Source: a virus
DNA length: 64,000 nt
Reading direction: 5' to 3' (one strand)
IMG/VR virus record: IMGVR_UViG_3300045977_000235
Location: 39,466 to 103,465 of that record
The position numbers were made by a program, and so were the translations under genes. Of this stretch, positions 30,521 to 38,378 are shown piece by piece. The number at the start of each line of letters is the position of its first letter. Position 1 is the stretch's first letter. The notes below the pieces were generated by a model that did not search any database, was not told the origin of the DNA, and saw only the letters and a list, made by a program, of their open reading frames with translations.

Positions 30521-31032
30521 ACAAACAAATCTTTAACTCCTGTCAATTTACTGGTACAAAAGAGATGATGAAACTCAATCAATGTGGGCATTTGAAATGA
30601 TGCAATCATCCGTTGAATTACTTCATCTGGTATCTCTTTTCCTGTTTCCATGAATCTTAGCTCAAGTCGTTCTCGTATTTCATCCATTGGTGTATCAACA
30701 TAAATTCCTACTCTTACGTAATCAGGAGTTAAATAATTTAATTTTTTTTGTCGTGTCTTTTGTGTAACATTCACTTGATCAATGATGATATTTTTTCTGT
30801 CAGCTACAAATTCTGTGTATCTGTCATAGAATATTGTCTCTACAGTATTGAACCGTATCCTATTGAATGCATCGTTATATGACCATCCGTGTACCTTTCC
30901 GAGTTCAATAAAAATATCATCAGTGCTCAAGATGTTATACTGTTTCTCAGGCCATTTCTTTTGGATGTTTAACGCTAATCGACTCTTACCACTACCAGGA
31001 ATACCCATCAACATAATGCATGTTGGTTGCAT
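30517..31032 (-). CDS. Polynucleotide kinase-like P-loop kinase
   Basis: 171 aa. Walker A GIPGSGKS (10-17), STDD after strand 2, DQVNVT (Walker B-like, substrate side), and R..LR.....E-type lid residues match the AAA_33 kinase domain of T4 Pnk. There is no C-terminal phosphatase domain. It probably phosphorylates 5'-OH RNA or DNA ends for the two RNA ligases. KLNYLTPDY at about 96-104 is encoded across a palindrome copy (30728). Confidence 0.75.
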   Translation of the reverse strand: MQPTCIMLMGIPGSGKSRLALNIQKKWPEKQYNILSTDDIFIELGKVHGWSYNDAFNRIRFNTVETIFYDRYTEFVADRKNIIIDQVNVTQKTRQKKLNYLTPDYVRVGIYVDTPMDEIRERLELRFMETGKEIPDEVIQRMIASFQMPTLIEFHHLFCTSKLTGVKDLFV

Positions 31033-31220
31033 TAATTCTTGACCTTATACCGTATGTTAGGTAAGGTAGGAACTGATGATCCTACAGCCGTTACAGTATT
31101 AATACGTCCTTCTAATCTGTATACTAATGCACTCAATGTTGTAAGAGTGTTAGAAAGTTCGTGTACCTCTCTTTCTAATAAAAGAATACGTTGTGTTAAT
31201 TCTTCTAAAGATAAAATCAT
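31032..31220 (-). CDS. Small coiled-coil protein
   Basis: 62 aa. A heptad helix (LEELTQRILLLEREVHELSN) covers the first 45 residues, then a Val/Pro tail. Overlaps the kinase start. Likely an oligomerisation module. Confidence 0.55.
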   Translation of the reverse strand: MILSLEELTQRILLLEREVHELSNTLTTLSALVYRLEGRINTVTAVGSSVPTLPNIRYKVKN

Positions 31221-31477
31221 AGTTTACTCCTTTGAGATAATGGTCCTAAAAGTTTCATTAGCTCCTGTGATTTAACGTTAGTCTTAATAACCTTTTCTAA
31301 ATCATCAGCTAGTCCTACTTTCCCTGTACGTTGTGTAAATGGACTCTTATAAAAGAGTGGTTGTAATTTTTCCCATATGTACTCTGCTGTGACAAGATAA
31401 TCTTCCCAATCTTTTTTACAGAGTTGACAGAGTATATCCTGACACTTACATCGTGTTGCAGTTTTAGGTAAATCCAT
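31217..31477 (-). CDS. Hypothetical Cys-containing protein
   Basis: 86 aa. Four cysteines near the N-terminus (CKCQDILCQLC) suggest a zinc site, followed by helices with W and K residues. ATGA overlap with the coiled-coil gene. Function unknown. Confidence 0.55.
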   Translation of the reverse strand: MDLPKTATRCKCQDILCQLCKKDWEDYLVTAEYIWEKLQPLFYKSPFTQRTGKVGLADDLEKVIKTNVKSQELMKLLGPLSQRSKL

Positions 31478-31486
31478 AGTTCTACC

Positions 31487-31759
31487 TTATGCATTACGAC
31501 AGTATTTTAAAAAACCATGTTCTAATAACAAACAACAGATGTCTTTATAATTTGTAGCAAGTGTACTTCCTAGAAAAAGATTTTCTAATGAACCTATACC
31601 TAAATAGGTATGTGGTTCATTCCCGTATCTTGCACAAATTTCTTGTGCCCCATGAGCAGGATACACATAAATATCATAGACCTTACCATCACTACTTTTT
31701 ACCCAACCAATATATGTTTCTGGATCATGAGCACACAGATTCGACCATTTCATATACAT
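31487..31759 (-). CDS. Hypothetical protein
   Basis: 90 aa. Beta strands (VKSSDGKVYDIYVYPAHG) and a helical C-terminus with CCLLLEHGFLKYC. Not recognised. It overlaps the next gene's stop by one base. Confidence 0.55.
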   Translation of the reverse strand: MYMKWSNLCAHDPETYIGWVKSSDGKVYDIYVYPAHGAQEICARYGNEPHTYLGIGSLENLFLGSTLATNYKDICCLLLEHGFLKYCRNA

Positions 31760-32241
31760 TATTGTATGTATCCTTTTTTATTATAGAGTACAAACTTTCT
31801 TGCTGTATGGATTTTTTTACCATCAGAAGTAACAAAACTATATGTTCGTCTCACGTCATCTGACATAACAAACAATATAGGTTGCCAATCAATCAATGAA
31901 CGTTCTCTATGTTGATAATCATATGAGACTAGCTTACCCCATACGTACCCATTATTTAAGGTTGTTTCAAATTCAACATGAGCAAGTTCAACGGTTTCCA
32001 TCATAGTAATATGTAAATGAATCGTATCATCTATTCGTCCTTCTGGACCTTTTGTATTATAAGGTACACAGACTTTTTGTTGTACCCAATCTTTCATACG
32101 TGTCTTACGTTGTTTCAATCCTTCATAACACACATCACATAAAACAATTGTCCATTTTACCCCTTTTGCTTGAAGTTGTGGATGATCTCTTGGTACAGTA
32201 TCCTCTTTAAAAAAATTACAGATTTGACAGTATTGTTTCAT
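31759..32241 (-). CDS. Hypothetical zinc-binding protein
   Basis: 160 aa from the ATG at 32241, six bases after the stop of the 50-aa gene; a longer frame to 32289 would overlap it. CQIC and, 30 residues on, CDVC form a zinc pair. The C-terminal part is beta-rich with HLHITMMETVELAHVEFETT. Function unknown. Confidence 0.55.
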   Translation of the reverse strand: MKQYCQICNFFKEDTVPRDHPQLQAKGVKWTIVLCDVCYEGLKQRKTRMKDWVQQKVCVPYNTKGPEGRIDDTIHLHITMMETVELAHVEFETTLNNGYVWGKLVSYDYQHRERSLIDWQPILFVMSDDVRRTYSFVTSDGKKIHTARKFVLYNKKGYIQ

Positions 32242-32245
32242 AGGC

Positions 32246-32398
32246 TTAACTCTTTTTATGAGATCCTGGTTTTCTAAAATTTCTCTCATTAGGTTTAGGA
32301 GTTGTGTTTGTCAACTGGCTTATACTTTTTTGCCATCCTTCAATACGTTTTAATAAATTCTGTTGCGCTTTTTTTCTATCAACATTGTGTCCAGCCAT
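32246..32398 (-). CDS. 50-aa basic protein
   Basis: Begins MAGHNVDRKKAQQNLLKRIE and ends FRKPGSHKKS; highly basic helix plus Pro/Asn/Lys tail. SD AAGGAGAAAT; palindrome copy 32410-32424 lies just upstream. Likely nucleic-acid-associated (inference). Confidence 0.6.
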   Translation of the reverse strand: MAGHNVDRKKAQQNLLKRIEGWQKSISQLTNTTPKPNERNFRKPGSHKKS

Positions 32399-32419
32399 AA
32401 TTTCTCCTTATTAAATTAT

Positions 32420-32683
32420 TTAATTATTTTGTGGACCACACAAAGATAATTCTAACAATGAACCTGCTATATCAATCTTATCATTCAACTTTACTAATGT
32501 TTCATCAATGTCATGTACCCGTGATTCTACCTTTTCAAATTGTTCTGCAATAGCACTATTATTTTCCATCATACATTCATGAATTGTTTTAGCATAATCT
32601 GCAAATGCTTCTGATAATAATGCCATACCAGAAGCAAGATTTCCTACAAGATTCGTAAGTTCATCAAAAGTTATTTCTGACAT
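32420..32683 (-). CDS. Helical protein
   Basis: 87 aa from the ATG at 32683 (SD AAAAGGAAA); a frame to 32722 runs into the promoter transcript start. Entirely helical (NLVGNLASGMALLSEAFADY, then KVESRVHDIDETLVKLND). Possibly forms coiled coils. Confidence 0.6.
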   Translation of the reverse strand: MSEITFDELTNLVGNLASGMALLSEAFADYAKTIHECMMENNSAIAEQFEKVESRVHDIDETLVKLNDKIDIAGSLLELSLCGPQNN

Positions 32684-32737
32684 TATTTTTTCCTTTTCTA
32701 TAATATTTTTGTTGTGCAACATTTTTGTTATATATTA

Positions 32738-32766
32738 ATTATATCTCATTGAGCGATTTTTTGCAA
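32738..32766 (-). promoter_or_regulatory. Sigma-70-like promoter
   Basis: Minus strand: TTGCAA (32766-32761), 17-base spacer, perfect TATAAT (32743-32738), about 55 bases before the start of 32420-32683. It overlaps the C-terminus of the preceding gene. Confidence 0.65.
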
Positions 32767-33207
32767 GGTTTTTATATGTGGATAACGTGTATTATATAAA
32801 CATTGTTCTAACCATGTAACATACGAGTGCTCTGGTTTTGATTGTAAATATTCCTCCCAAAATTTTCCATTCACTAAATGAAACCACTCAGTAAAATTGG
32901 TGTTCGATGCAAAGTATGCATACTCTTTTGTTCGTTGTAGTCCCATGTCTGTAGCTGTCCTTTGCTCTGTCATATCATCTGTATAATAAATCATCCGTTC
33001 ATATTGTTTGTTATAGTTAATGTATCCCGTACAATCAAATTCAAGATACACCAGTGGTACGTTATATATCACTTGTGTTTCACATTGAGTAATCTGTGCT
33101 ATCATACCTTCTTCAAAGTACCACATGAGCGAATTAGCTTTCTCTGTGAAGCATACGACTACATGAAAATCGTATGCTTTCAGTTCACTATAGGTTAATT
33201 TGTTCAT
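32746..33207 (-). CDS. Hypothetical protein
   Basis: 153 aa. Beta-strand-rich with W and F residues (VVCFTEKANSLMWYFEEG, then VIYNVPLVYLEFDCTGYIN) and a helical end. No recognised motif. Overlaps the preceding gene by 4 bp. Confidence 0.55.
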   Translation of the reverse strand: MNKLTYSELKAYDFHVVVCFTEKANSLMWYFEEGMIAQITQCETQVIYNVPLVYLEFDCTGYINYNKQYERMIYYTDDMTEQRTATDMGLQRTKEYAYFASNTNFTEWFHLVNGKFWEEYLQSKPEHSYVTWLEQCLYNTRYPHIKTLQKIAQ

Positions 33208-33506
33208 TTAATATACTTCTCCATAAGATTTTTTAATAACTCTCGTTCTCGTTGTTCAACAGCTTTCATTGCGACTTCTTTTGAAAGCAATCGTTGCTGA
33301 TATTCTTCGTCTGTTTCTAAAACTTTATATTCGAAATAAAATCTCACGGTATCATAACCACCATAATTATCACATCGGTATTCTAATCGTATTGACGGAC
33401 CATATTTATCAATACACATTTGAAATTCTTTTACAAGATCTGTGAGTCGTTCACCACTAATATATATATCATTAATTTGTTTGTAGACGTATTCTTTTTC
33501 TTCCAT
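33204..33506 (-). CDS. Hypothetical protein
   Basis: 100 aa. Contains an alpha/beta middle (IRLEYRCDNYGGYDTVRFYFEY crosses residues 39-60) and a Glu/Arg-rich C-terminal helix. SD GGGGAGAAC. A palindrome (33519-33533) lies between it and the polymerase gene. Confidence 0.55.
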   Translation of the reverse strand: MEEKEYVYKQINDIYISGERLTDLVKEFQMCIDKYGPSIRLEYRCDNYGGYDTVRFYFEYKVLETDEEYQQRLLSKEVAMKAVEQRERELLKNLMEKYIK

Positions 33507-33524
33507 TGTTCTCCCCTTATTAAA

Positions 33525-35783
33525 TTATTTAATTTCTTCCAGAGACGCTAAATCATATCCTATTTTCACATCGGCCACTAATGGTACACTTAATGAACAT
33601 CCGAATTGTTCTGTTGGTAAATTCTCCATTGTCCACTTCAATTTTTTAGCACACTCTATTGCCTTATGCTCTGGTGCATATGCATAGATAGAGTCGTGTA
33701 TCGTACCCCATACGTGAATATGGGGATCTTTACTTATCTCTAAGACTGCTAACAAATTCAAATCAGAAGCATCTGCTTGTACAGGTGCATTCGTTGAACG
33801 TCTCTCTGCTTGTTGTCGTACCTTATCAACAGAAGAATATATCTGTGGGAGATGTCGTATACGTCCTAACAGAGACACCATATATCCATGTTCATACGCA
33901 TGAGAGATACATTTCTTATGCCAAGGTTTAATGTTCTTATATGTCTCATGGAACGAAGTATAGTATTTTTGTGCATCATCTAAGGAGAATGCTACACCAT
34001 AGGATTTTTCTGCATATACTTGTAATCCCCGAAATCCCATGACGTACACTAGGCCAAAATTCTGTGACTTTGCTACTTGTCGATAATGCTTCTGTTTCTC
34101 TATAGGTAACTCATAGAATTGTTGTTCCGTAATATCTAAAGTATTATATGCTGTGACTTTATGAAGATCTTTTCCTTCTCTAAATGCTTGCATCATCACA
34201 GGATCTTTTGATAAATGAGCAACAAGTCTTAACTCTGCTTGACTCAAGTCTGCTCCAATAATCATGTATCCTGGTGGAGCAACAAACATTTTTCGTATTC
34301 TATCAGCATCTATCGTATGTGATGGGAGTACCATCAATGGAGGATTCTTCCATCCTATCCTACCTGTTACTGTTCCTCCCCTACTTCCATCTTCAAAACT
34401 TCCCCGATGGAGTATAACAGAAGGATGAAATTTTCCATCTTCTCTAATATGAGTTTTAAACCCTGTAATATACGTACTAAGTATTTTGTTTAGTTCACTA
34501 TATCGTTTCAGGTACTCTATGAACTTCCCTGCTTTTGGATGTGTTTTAAACTTATAGAGATGATCCTTATAGGATGTTGATGGTTTATGTGATTTTGCTG
34601 TGACAACAAATGGTTCTAAGTTTAATCCTTCTGGAGTAAACAAATATTCTTGTAACAATGATGCACGTGTAATACTTAGGTTATCTTTATACTTCCTTTG
34701 GAGAGACTTAGGTATAAGTTTCAATGCTTGTTGTGATACTTCAGCAATTTCATTTTCTACCTGTGTCTCTAACTCATTAAGGTATTCAAGATCAACATAG
34801 ATACCTCTGTATTCAATATCCTCAAATACACGGGCAATAGGATGGAGTAACTTTTGATAAAAGTTCATTGGACCTACACGTTTATGAACTTTACGAATCT
34901 TCTTTTCTTCTTCTTGTAACTGTGCTCTAAAAACTTCACCTACCTTGTACTCTGCTATAGCATCACCTATGGCATATGGTCCCAATTCTGCTATGGGTAC
35001 TTCTGCCATATTGTTCTTATCATATTTTTTATTTAGTGCGCTATCGTATCCTCCCCACGGTGTAAATATACGTGAATGAAGTGTAAGACTATTCGATCTA
35101 TTTTCATCTAACAATGAACCTATCAATGTTGTATCACATGCAAAATTTGTACACGTAATACCATACTTTACCTTTAACCATAGCAAATCATACTTGAGAT
35201 TTGCACCTTCTACTTTCCAGCTTTTTTCATTTAATAAATAATTTAATTGCTCATGAATCTTCTTGGGCAATTGTCCATTGATGTACACTCCACAAGAATA
35301 TTCACCAGAAGAAAACGTAAAACAGATAATATAATTTGCAGAGTTAAATGGATCTGAACCTTGTGTCTCTATATCAAATGCTACCCATTTGTTGATGTTA
35401 ATATGTCCACAGAGTTCTGTGAGATCTGATACCCATGCCATAGGAGGTAATGTTACATCAAACGAACCATTTTCTTCATATCGTATAAGTTGTTTTAATC
35501 TCCATATGAGATCAAAGTTCTTATTATAATCTTCTTCAATATCTTCTGGATGATACGTTGGTAAAATATATGCATTTTCATACGCATATATTTCATCTTG
35601 TAATGAAGCTAGTGTTCTGTTTTTTGCAATCAATCCTTCTTTCTTTAATACACCTAATACCTTGTCGCCTAATGCTAACACTATGCCATCAGTAGGAACA
35701 GTAGGAACATTATGAATCTGATAATCAAATCCTTTAAAGAAAGATAAATACCCTTCTAACGTATGTGACCATATGGTAATCAT
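33525..35783 (-). CDS. polA: Family A DNA polymerase with N-terminal UDG-like domain
   Basis: 752 aa. The first 105 residues carry VLALG (35-39) and LPTYHPE (74-80), resembling a uracil-DNA-glycosylase-fold domain as in SPO1-type phage polymerases, probably inactive. The 3'-5' exonuclease starts at WVAFDIET (133-140), with a DTTLIGSLLDE segment. Polymerase motif A is GADLSQAELRLVAHLS; motif B RQVAKSQNFGLVYVMGFRG; motif C WGTIHDSIYAY. It is the replicative polymerase candidate. A degenerate palindrome lies inside the gene at about 35235. Confidence 0.9.
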   Translation of the reverse strand: MITIWSHTLEGYLSFFKGFDYQIHNVPTVPTDGIVLALGDKVLGVLKKEGLIAKNRTLASLQDEIYAYENAYILPTYHPEDIEEDYNKNFDLIWRLKQLIRYEENGSFDVTLPPMAWVSDLTELCGHININKWVAFDIETQGSDPFNSANYIICFTFSSGEYSCGVYINGQLPKKIHEQLNYLLNEKSWKVEGANLKYDLLWLKVKYGITCTNFACDTTLIGSLLDENRSNSLTLHSRIFTPWGGYDSALNKKYDKNNMAEVPIAELGPYAIGDAIAEYKVGEVFRAQLQEEEKKIRKVHKRVGPMNFYQKLLHPIARVFEDIEYRGIYVDLEYLNELETQVENEIAEVSQQALKLIPKSLQRKYKDNLSITRASLLQEYLFTPEGLNLEPFVVTAKSHKPSTSYKDHLYKFKTHPKAGKFIEYLKRYSELNKILSTYITGFKTHIREDGKFHPSVILHRGSFEDGSRGGTVTGRIGWKNPPLMVLPSHTIDADRIRKMFVAPPGYMIIGADLSQAELRLVAHLSKDPVMMQAFREGKDLHKVTAYNTLDITEQQFYELPIEKQKHYRQVAKSQNFGLVYVMGFRGLQVYAEKSYGVAFSLDDAQKYYTSFHETYKNIKPWHKKCISHAYEHGYMVSLLGRIRHLPQIYSSVDKVRQQAERRSTNAPVQADASDLNLLAVLEISKDPHIHVWGTIHDSIYAYAPEHKAIECAKKLKWTMENLPTEQFGCSLSVPLVADVKIGYDLASLEEIK

Positions 35784-35792
35784 ACTGTACCT

Positions 35793-36146
35793 CTACATGA
35801 AAGAAAAGATTGTAACTGGATGCGGCCAAGGGGTTATCCATTCGGTAACATCTGCTAATGCATATAAAATTCCCCCGATAACAATTAGCTTATGGAGTTT
35901 ATTATTCACCATAAATCGTCCTGACCAATAATTCGTATTGTGATTAAATCCTAATTTCTCTATATATTTTATTATTGTTTCTCTTTCTGTTTCATTTATA
36001 CCATCATGAATATAAATATGAAACGTTATGTATGTCGGACTTACTTTGACTGTCACATCTAATTGTTCACTTTTTGCAACAACAAGATATTTTGATCCGG
36101 TTTTTCCTACAACAGTATCATACATGCTGTGTGTATTTTTGTCCAT
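35793..36146 (-). CDS. Hypothetical protein
   Basis: 117 aa. Strands and one helix; C-terminal half has a hydrophobic run (LHKLIVIGGILYALAD) that may be buried core rather than membrane. Overlaps the phosphatase gene by 29 bp. Not recognised. Confidence 0.5.
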   Translation of the reverse strand: MDKNTHSMYDTVVGKTGSKYLVVAKSEQLDVTVKVSPTYITFHIYIHDGINETERETIIKYIEKLGFNHNTNYWSGRFMVNNKLHKLIVIGGILYALADVTEWITPWPHPVTIFSFM

Positions 36147-36633
36147 ACCCTCTCCATTTCCATTCTTCTTTTTCTTTTACTTGTTCATAGTCTAACGGAT
36201 AGACTTCTAAACCATACTCCATAAGGAATCTATATTGTACCGTTGTCTCTACTGCCTTATGACAATATCTCTCTCTTAAAGTATACAAGCTTAACTTGTC
36301 TTTTGTCAACTGAAATAAAAGAATAGAAAGAAATAATCCTGTTCTCCCATGTCCACCAAGACATCCTACAAATATAGGGCATCCTTCAGTCACAAAGATA
36401 GCAGCTTTTTCTAAACATTGATTAAATAATTTAATATTCTGTGGTACACCAAAGTTTGGTATATGGTGTACCGTGATATAAGGGGTACGTGGAGTTTTTA
36501 TCGCTCCATCTAAAAAGAAATAATGATCTGCTATACCTCTTGGTACATCAAAGATTGAACCTCCGTGTATAGCAGTATCATTAATCATAAAAACTGGATG
36601 TTTACATCTTTCTTTTTTCAACGAGAACCTCAT
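36118..36633 (-). CDS. Protein tyrosine/dual-specificity phosphatase 1
   Basis: 171 aa. The active site VGCLGGHGRTG carries C-x5-R (Cys91 to Arg97), the signature loop of PTP/DSP enzymes. HIPNFGVP precedes it where a general-acid loop would lie. IKLFN (67-71) comes from an in-frame palindrome copy (36421). The same fold occurs again at 37552-38061, with one gene between them. Targets may be phosphoproteins, phosphoinositol or RNA 5' ends; not decidable here. Confidence 0.75.
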   Translation of the reverse strand: MRFSLKKERCKHPVFMINDTAIHGGSIFDVPRGIADHYFFLDGAIKTPRTPYITVHHIPNFGVPQNIKLFNQCLEKAAIFVTEGCPIFVGCLGGHGRTGLFLSILLFQLTKDKLSLYTLRERYCHKAVETTVQYRFLMEYGLEVYPLDYEQVKEKEEWKWRGYGQKYTQHV

Positions 36634-37540
36634 TTACCAAAGGAAATGGTAGATACGTAAGTTTACCCTCTAACTTCACAGCAATAAGATCTTTCAGCAT
36701 CTTATATTTCAGTAGATACATTTCATCATTCTCTACAGCTAATGGAAACATCTTTTCATAGTCCATCAATTTTTCATAGGTTTTATTTGCATATATTTGT
36801 TTAAATATATTCTCTGAATACTTCAACAAAACAGGTAATTTTCCTTCATGTTGAATATCTAATAGGGCTTTAAAGAATGGTCTGCTTGGTTCAAATACTA
36901 TACCTTTGTTAAAAATGTCTGATGTATTATGCTCCAGGTTGAAACATAAGTCCACAAACATTTCTGTCGTGAGTTTTCCTTTAAAATAATCTAAGGCAAA
37001 ATCTGTAATGGTTTTCCAGTTCTTTCCCCCGCATGACATACCGAAGCATCCACACACAAACAACTTTGATATAGATTGAAGCAATGTACTGATTGATAGC
37101 TGTGATGTTTTCAAAAACTTCACAGCTTGTTCAATAGATTTCAATGGACCTGTATTCCGTAAAGACATAATGACTGCTGCTGTTTCCTTGTTCTCTGGTA
37201 ATTGTGCCCATGCTTTGAAGTTAGGGTTCTTATTATACGCATGTCGTGTTTCTCGTAAACAAATGAATAAAAGATACACAACTATGTGCTCTGCAACTTC
37301 TAATGTCGTCTTAATATAATCATCTACTATACGTTGTTTTTCTTGTAGATCACCATATAAACCATAGAGACTTTCCAGAACGTTTACTGATTGATTGAGA
37401 TAGTAGAACGCAAACATATCTGCTTCTGGCGAACGTTTATGTTTCCCATAAAAATCATACCATTGATATAAACGTTCAGCCAGAACAGGATACATAAATG
37501 ATCTACGTACAGGTGATAAATACAGATCAATAACTGGCAT
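36602..37540 (-). CDS. Conserved hypothetical protein between two phosphatases
   Basis: 312 aa, SD AAGGAAAA. Mostly helical, with FGMSCGGKNWKTITDFALDY and FVDLCFNLEHNTSDIFNKG, a segment I associate with phage and bacterial hypothetical proteins (WA.IA....Y....FVD..FDL.HN.G..FDKG). No catalytic assignment. It overlaps phosphatase 1 and is 11 bp from phosphatase 2. Confidence 0.55.
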   Translation of the reverse strand: MPVIDLYLSPVRRSFMYPVLAERLYQWYDFYGKHKRSPEADMFAFYYLNQSVNVLESLYGLYGDLQEKQRIVDDYIKTTLEVAEHIVVYLLFICLRETRHAYNKNPNFKAWAQLPENKETAAVIMSLRNTGPLKSIEQAVKFLKTSQLSISTLLQSISKLFVCGCFGMSCGGKNWKTITDFALDYFKGKLTTEMFVDLCFNLEHNTSDIFNKGIVFEPSRPFFKALLDIQHEGKLPVLLKYSENIFKQIYANKTYEKLMDYEKMFPLAVENDEMYLLKYKMLKDLIAVKLEGKLTYLPFPLVNEVLVEKRKM

Positions 37541-37551
37541 GATTTTTTTCC

Positions 37552-38061
37552 TTAGAATCTATTGACGAATGATTCTTGCTCTGGTGTTTCTATTGCACGC
37601 TTATCATACAACAAACGTACTTCTTGTATTGGGTTTTTACTCCCATGCATCTTGAGTAAACATGCAATGCTCATACCTGTTCGACCGTAACCACCTTTAC
37701 ATCCTATATACACAATTTTTTCTTTCTTCGCGTGACAATAGACCTCTGTTAATATATCCCTAAATGCACTCTTATCCCGTGGTACTTTAAAATCTGGTAT
37801 AGGGAACAACCAATCATCTGTATCATTATTCACATTATAATATTGTTCTTCTAAACATAATCCTCTGATATTGCTCGGTTTTTTATAAAATGGTCCTGCT
37901 AAAATAATATAGGGATTCGGAGCATCAACAATAATTCCTTTTGATGAAAACAAATGCAAATCATCAAAGGATGGAACACACTTGATTTCATCTCGTTGTA
38001 CTGGTACTTCTACTGTATTCCATTGAAAGAAACGATTAAATAATTTAATCCAGCTAAACAT
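37552..38061 (-). CDS. Protein tyrosine/dual-specificity phosphatase 2
   Basis: 169 aa from the ATG at 38061 (SD TAGGAGAG). The start codon follows shortly after the frame would enter an older upstream extension, and the protein begins MFSWIKLFNR because a palindrome copy (38034-38050) lies at codons 4-9. Active site IGCKGGYGRTG, C-x5-R (Cys121 to Arg127). Paralogous to 36118-36633. KRAIETPEQE is a helix after the loop, as in PTPs. Confidence 0.75.
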   Translation of the reverse strand: MFSWIKLFNRFFQWNTVEVPVQRDEIKCVPSFDDLHLFSSKGIIVDAPNPYIILAGPFYKKPSNIRGLCLEEQYYNVNNDTDDWLFPIPDFKVPRDKSAFRDILTEVYCHAKKEKIVYIGCKGGYGRTGMSIACLLKMHGSKNPIQEVRLLYDKRAIETPEQESFVNRF

Positions 38062-38365
38062 AATTCTCTCTCCTAATGGGAACGTTCTTATATGCACTGA
38101 TAAACACATGAGCAATAGATGATGTTGTACGTTTTCCTATCCACATAAACACAGGGGATAGAAGTTCACTATAAAAAGGTAATTCATGATTTTGTTTGAG
38201 TATAATAACTCCTTCTTTATTTTGTGCGGAGTATGTTAAAGCACAGGTATAATGCTTCTTTGCCCAATTATGACGTATTTCTGTTACCGTAAATTTTACA
38301 TCTCCTACAAAAAAAGAATCATTAACAGGTAAACATATTCCTAGTGTTCCGAATGTATGTGACAT
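38054..38365 (-). CDS. Hypothetical protein
   Basis: 103 aa, SD AAAAGGATG. Beta-rich (VGDVKFTVTEIRHN, then KEGVIILKQNHELP). Overlaps phosphatase 2 by 8 bp. Function unknown. Confidence 0.55.
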   Translation of the reverse strand: MSHTFGTLGICLPVNDSFFVGDVKFTVTEIRHNWAKKHYTCALTYSAQNKEGVIILKQNHELPFYSELLSPVFMWIGKRTTSSIAHVFISAYKNVPIRRENYV

Positions 38366-38378
38366 ATATGCATCCTTT

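Noticed and set aside
36280-36309. TTGACA-18-TATACT on the minus strand inside phosphatase 1
   Set aside because: The spacer is 18 bases, it is within coding DNA and no gene start follows closely; possible but not claimed.
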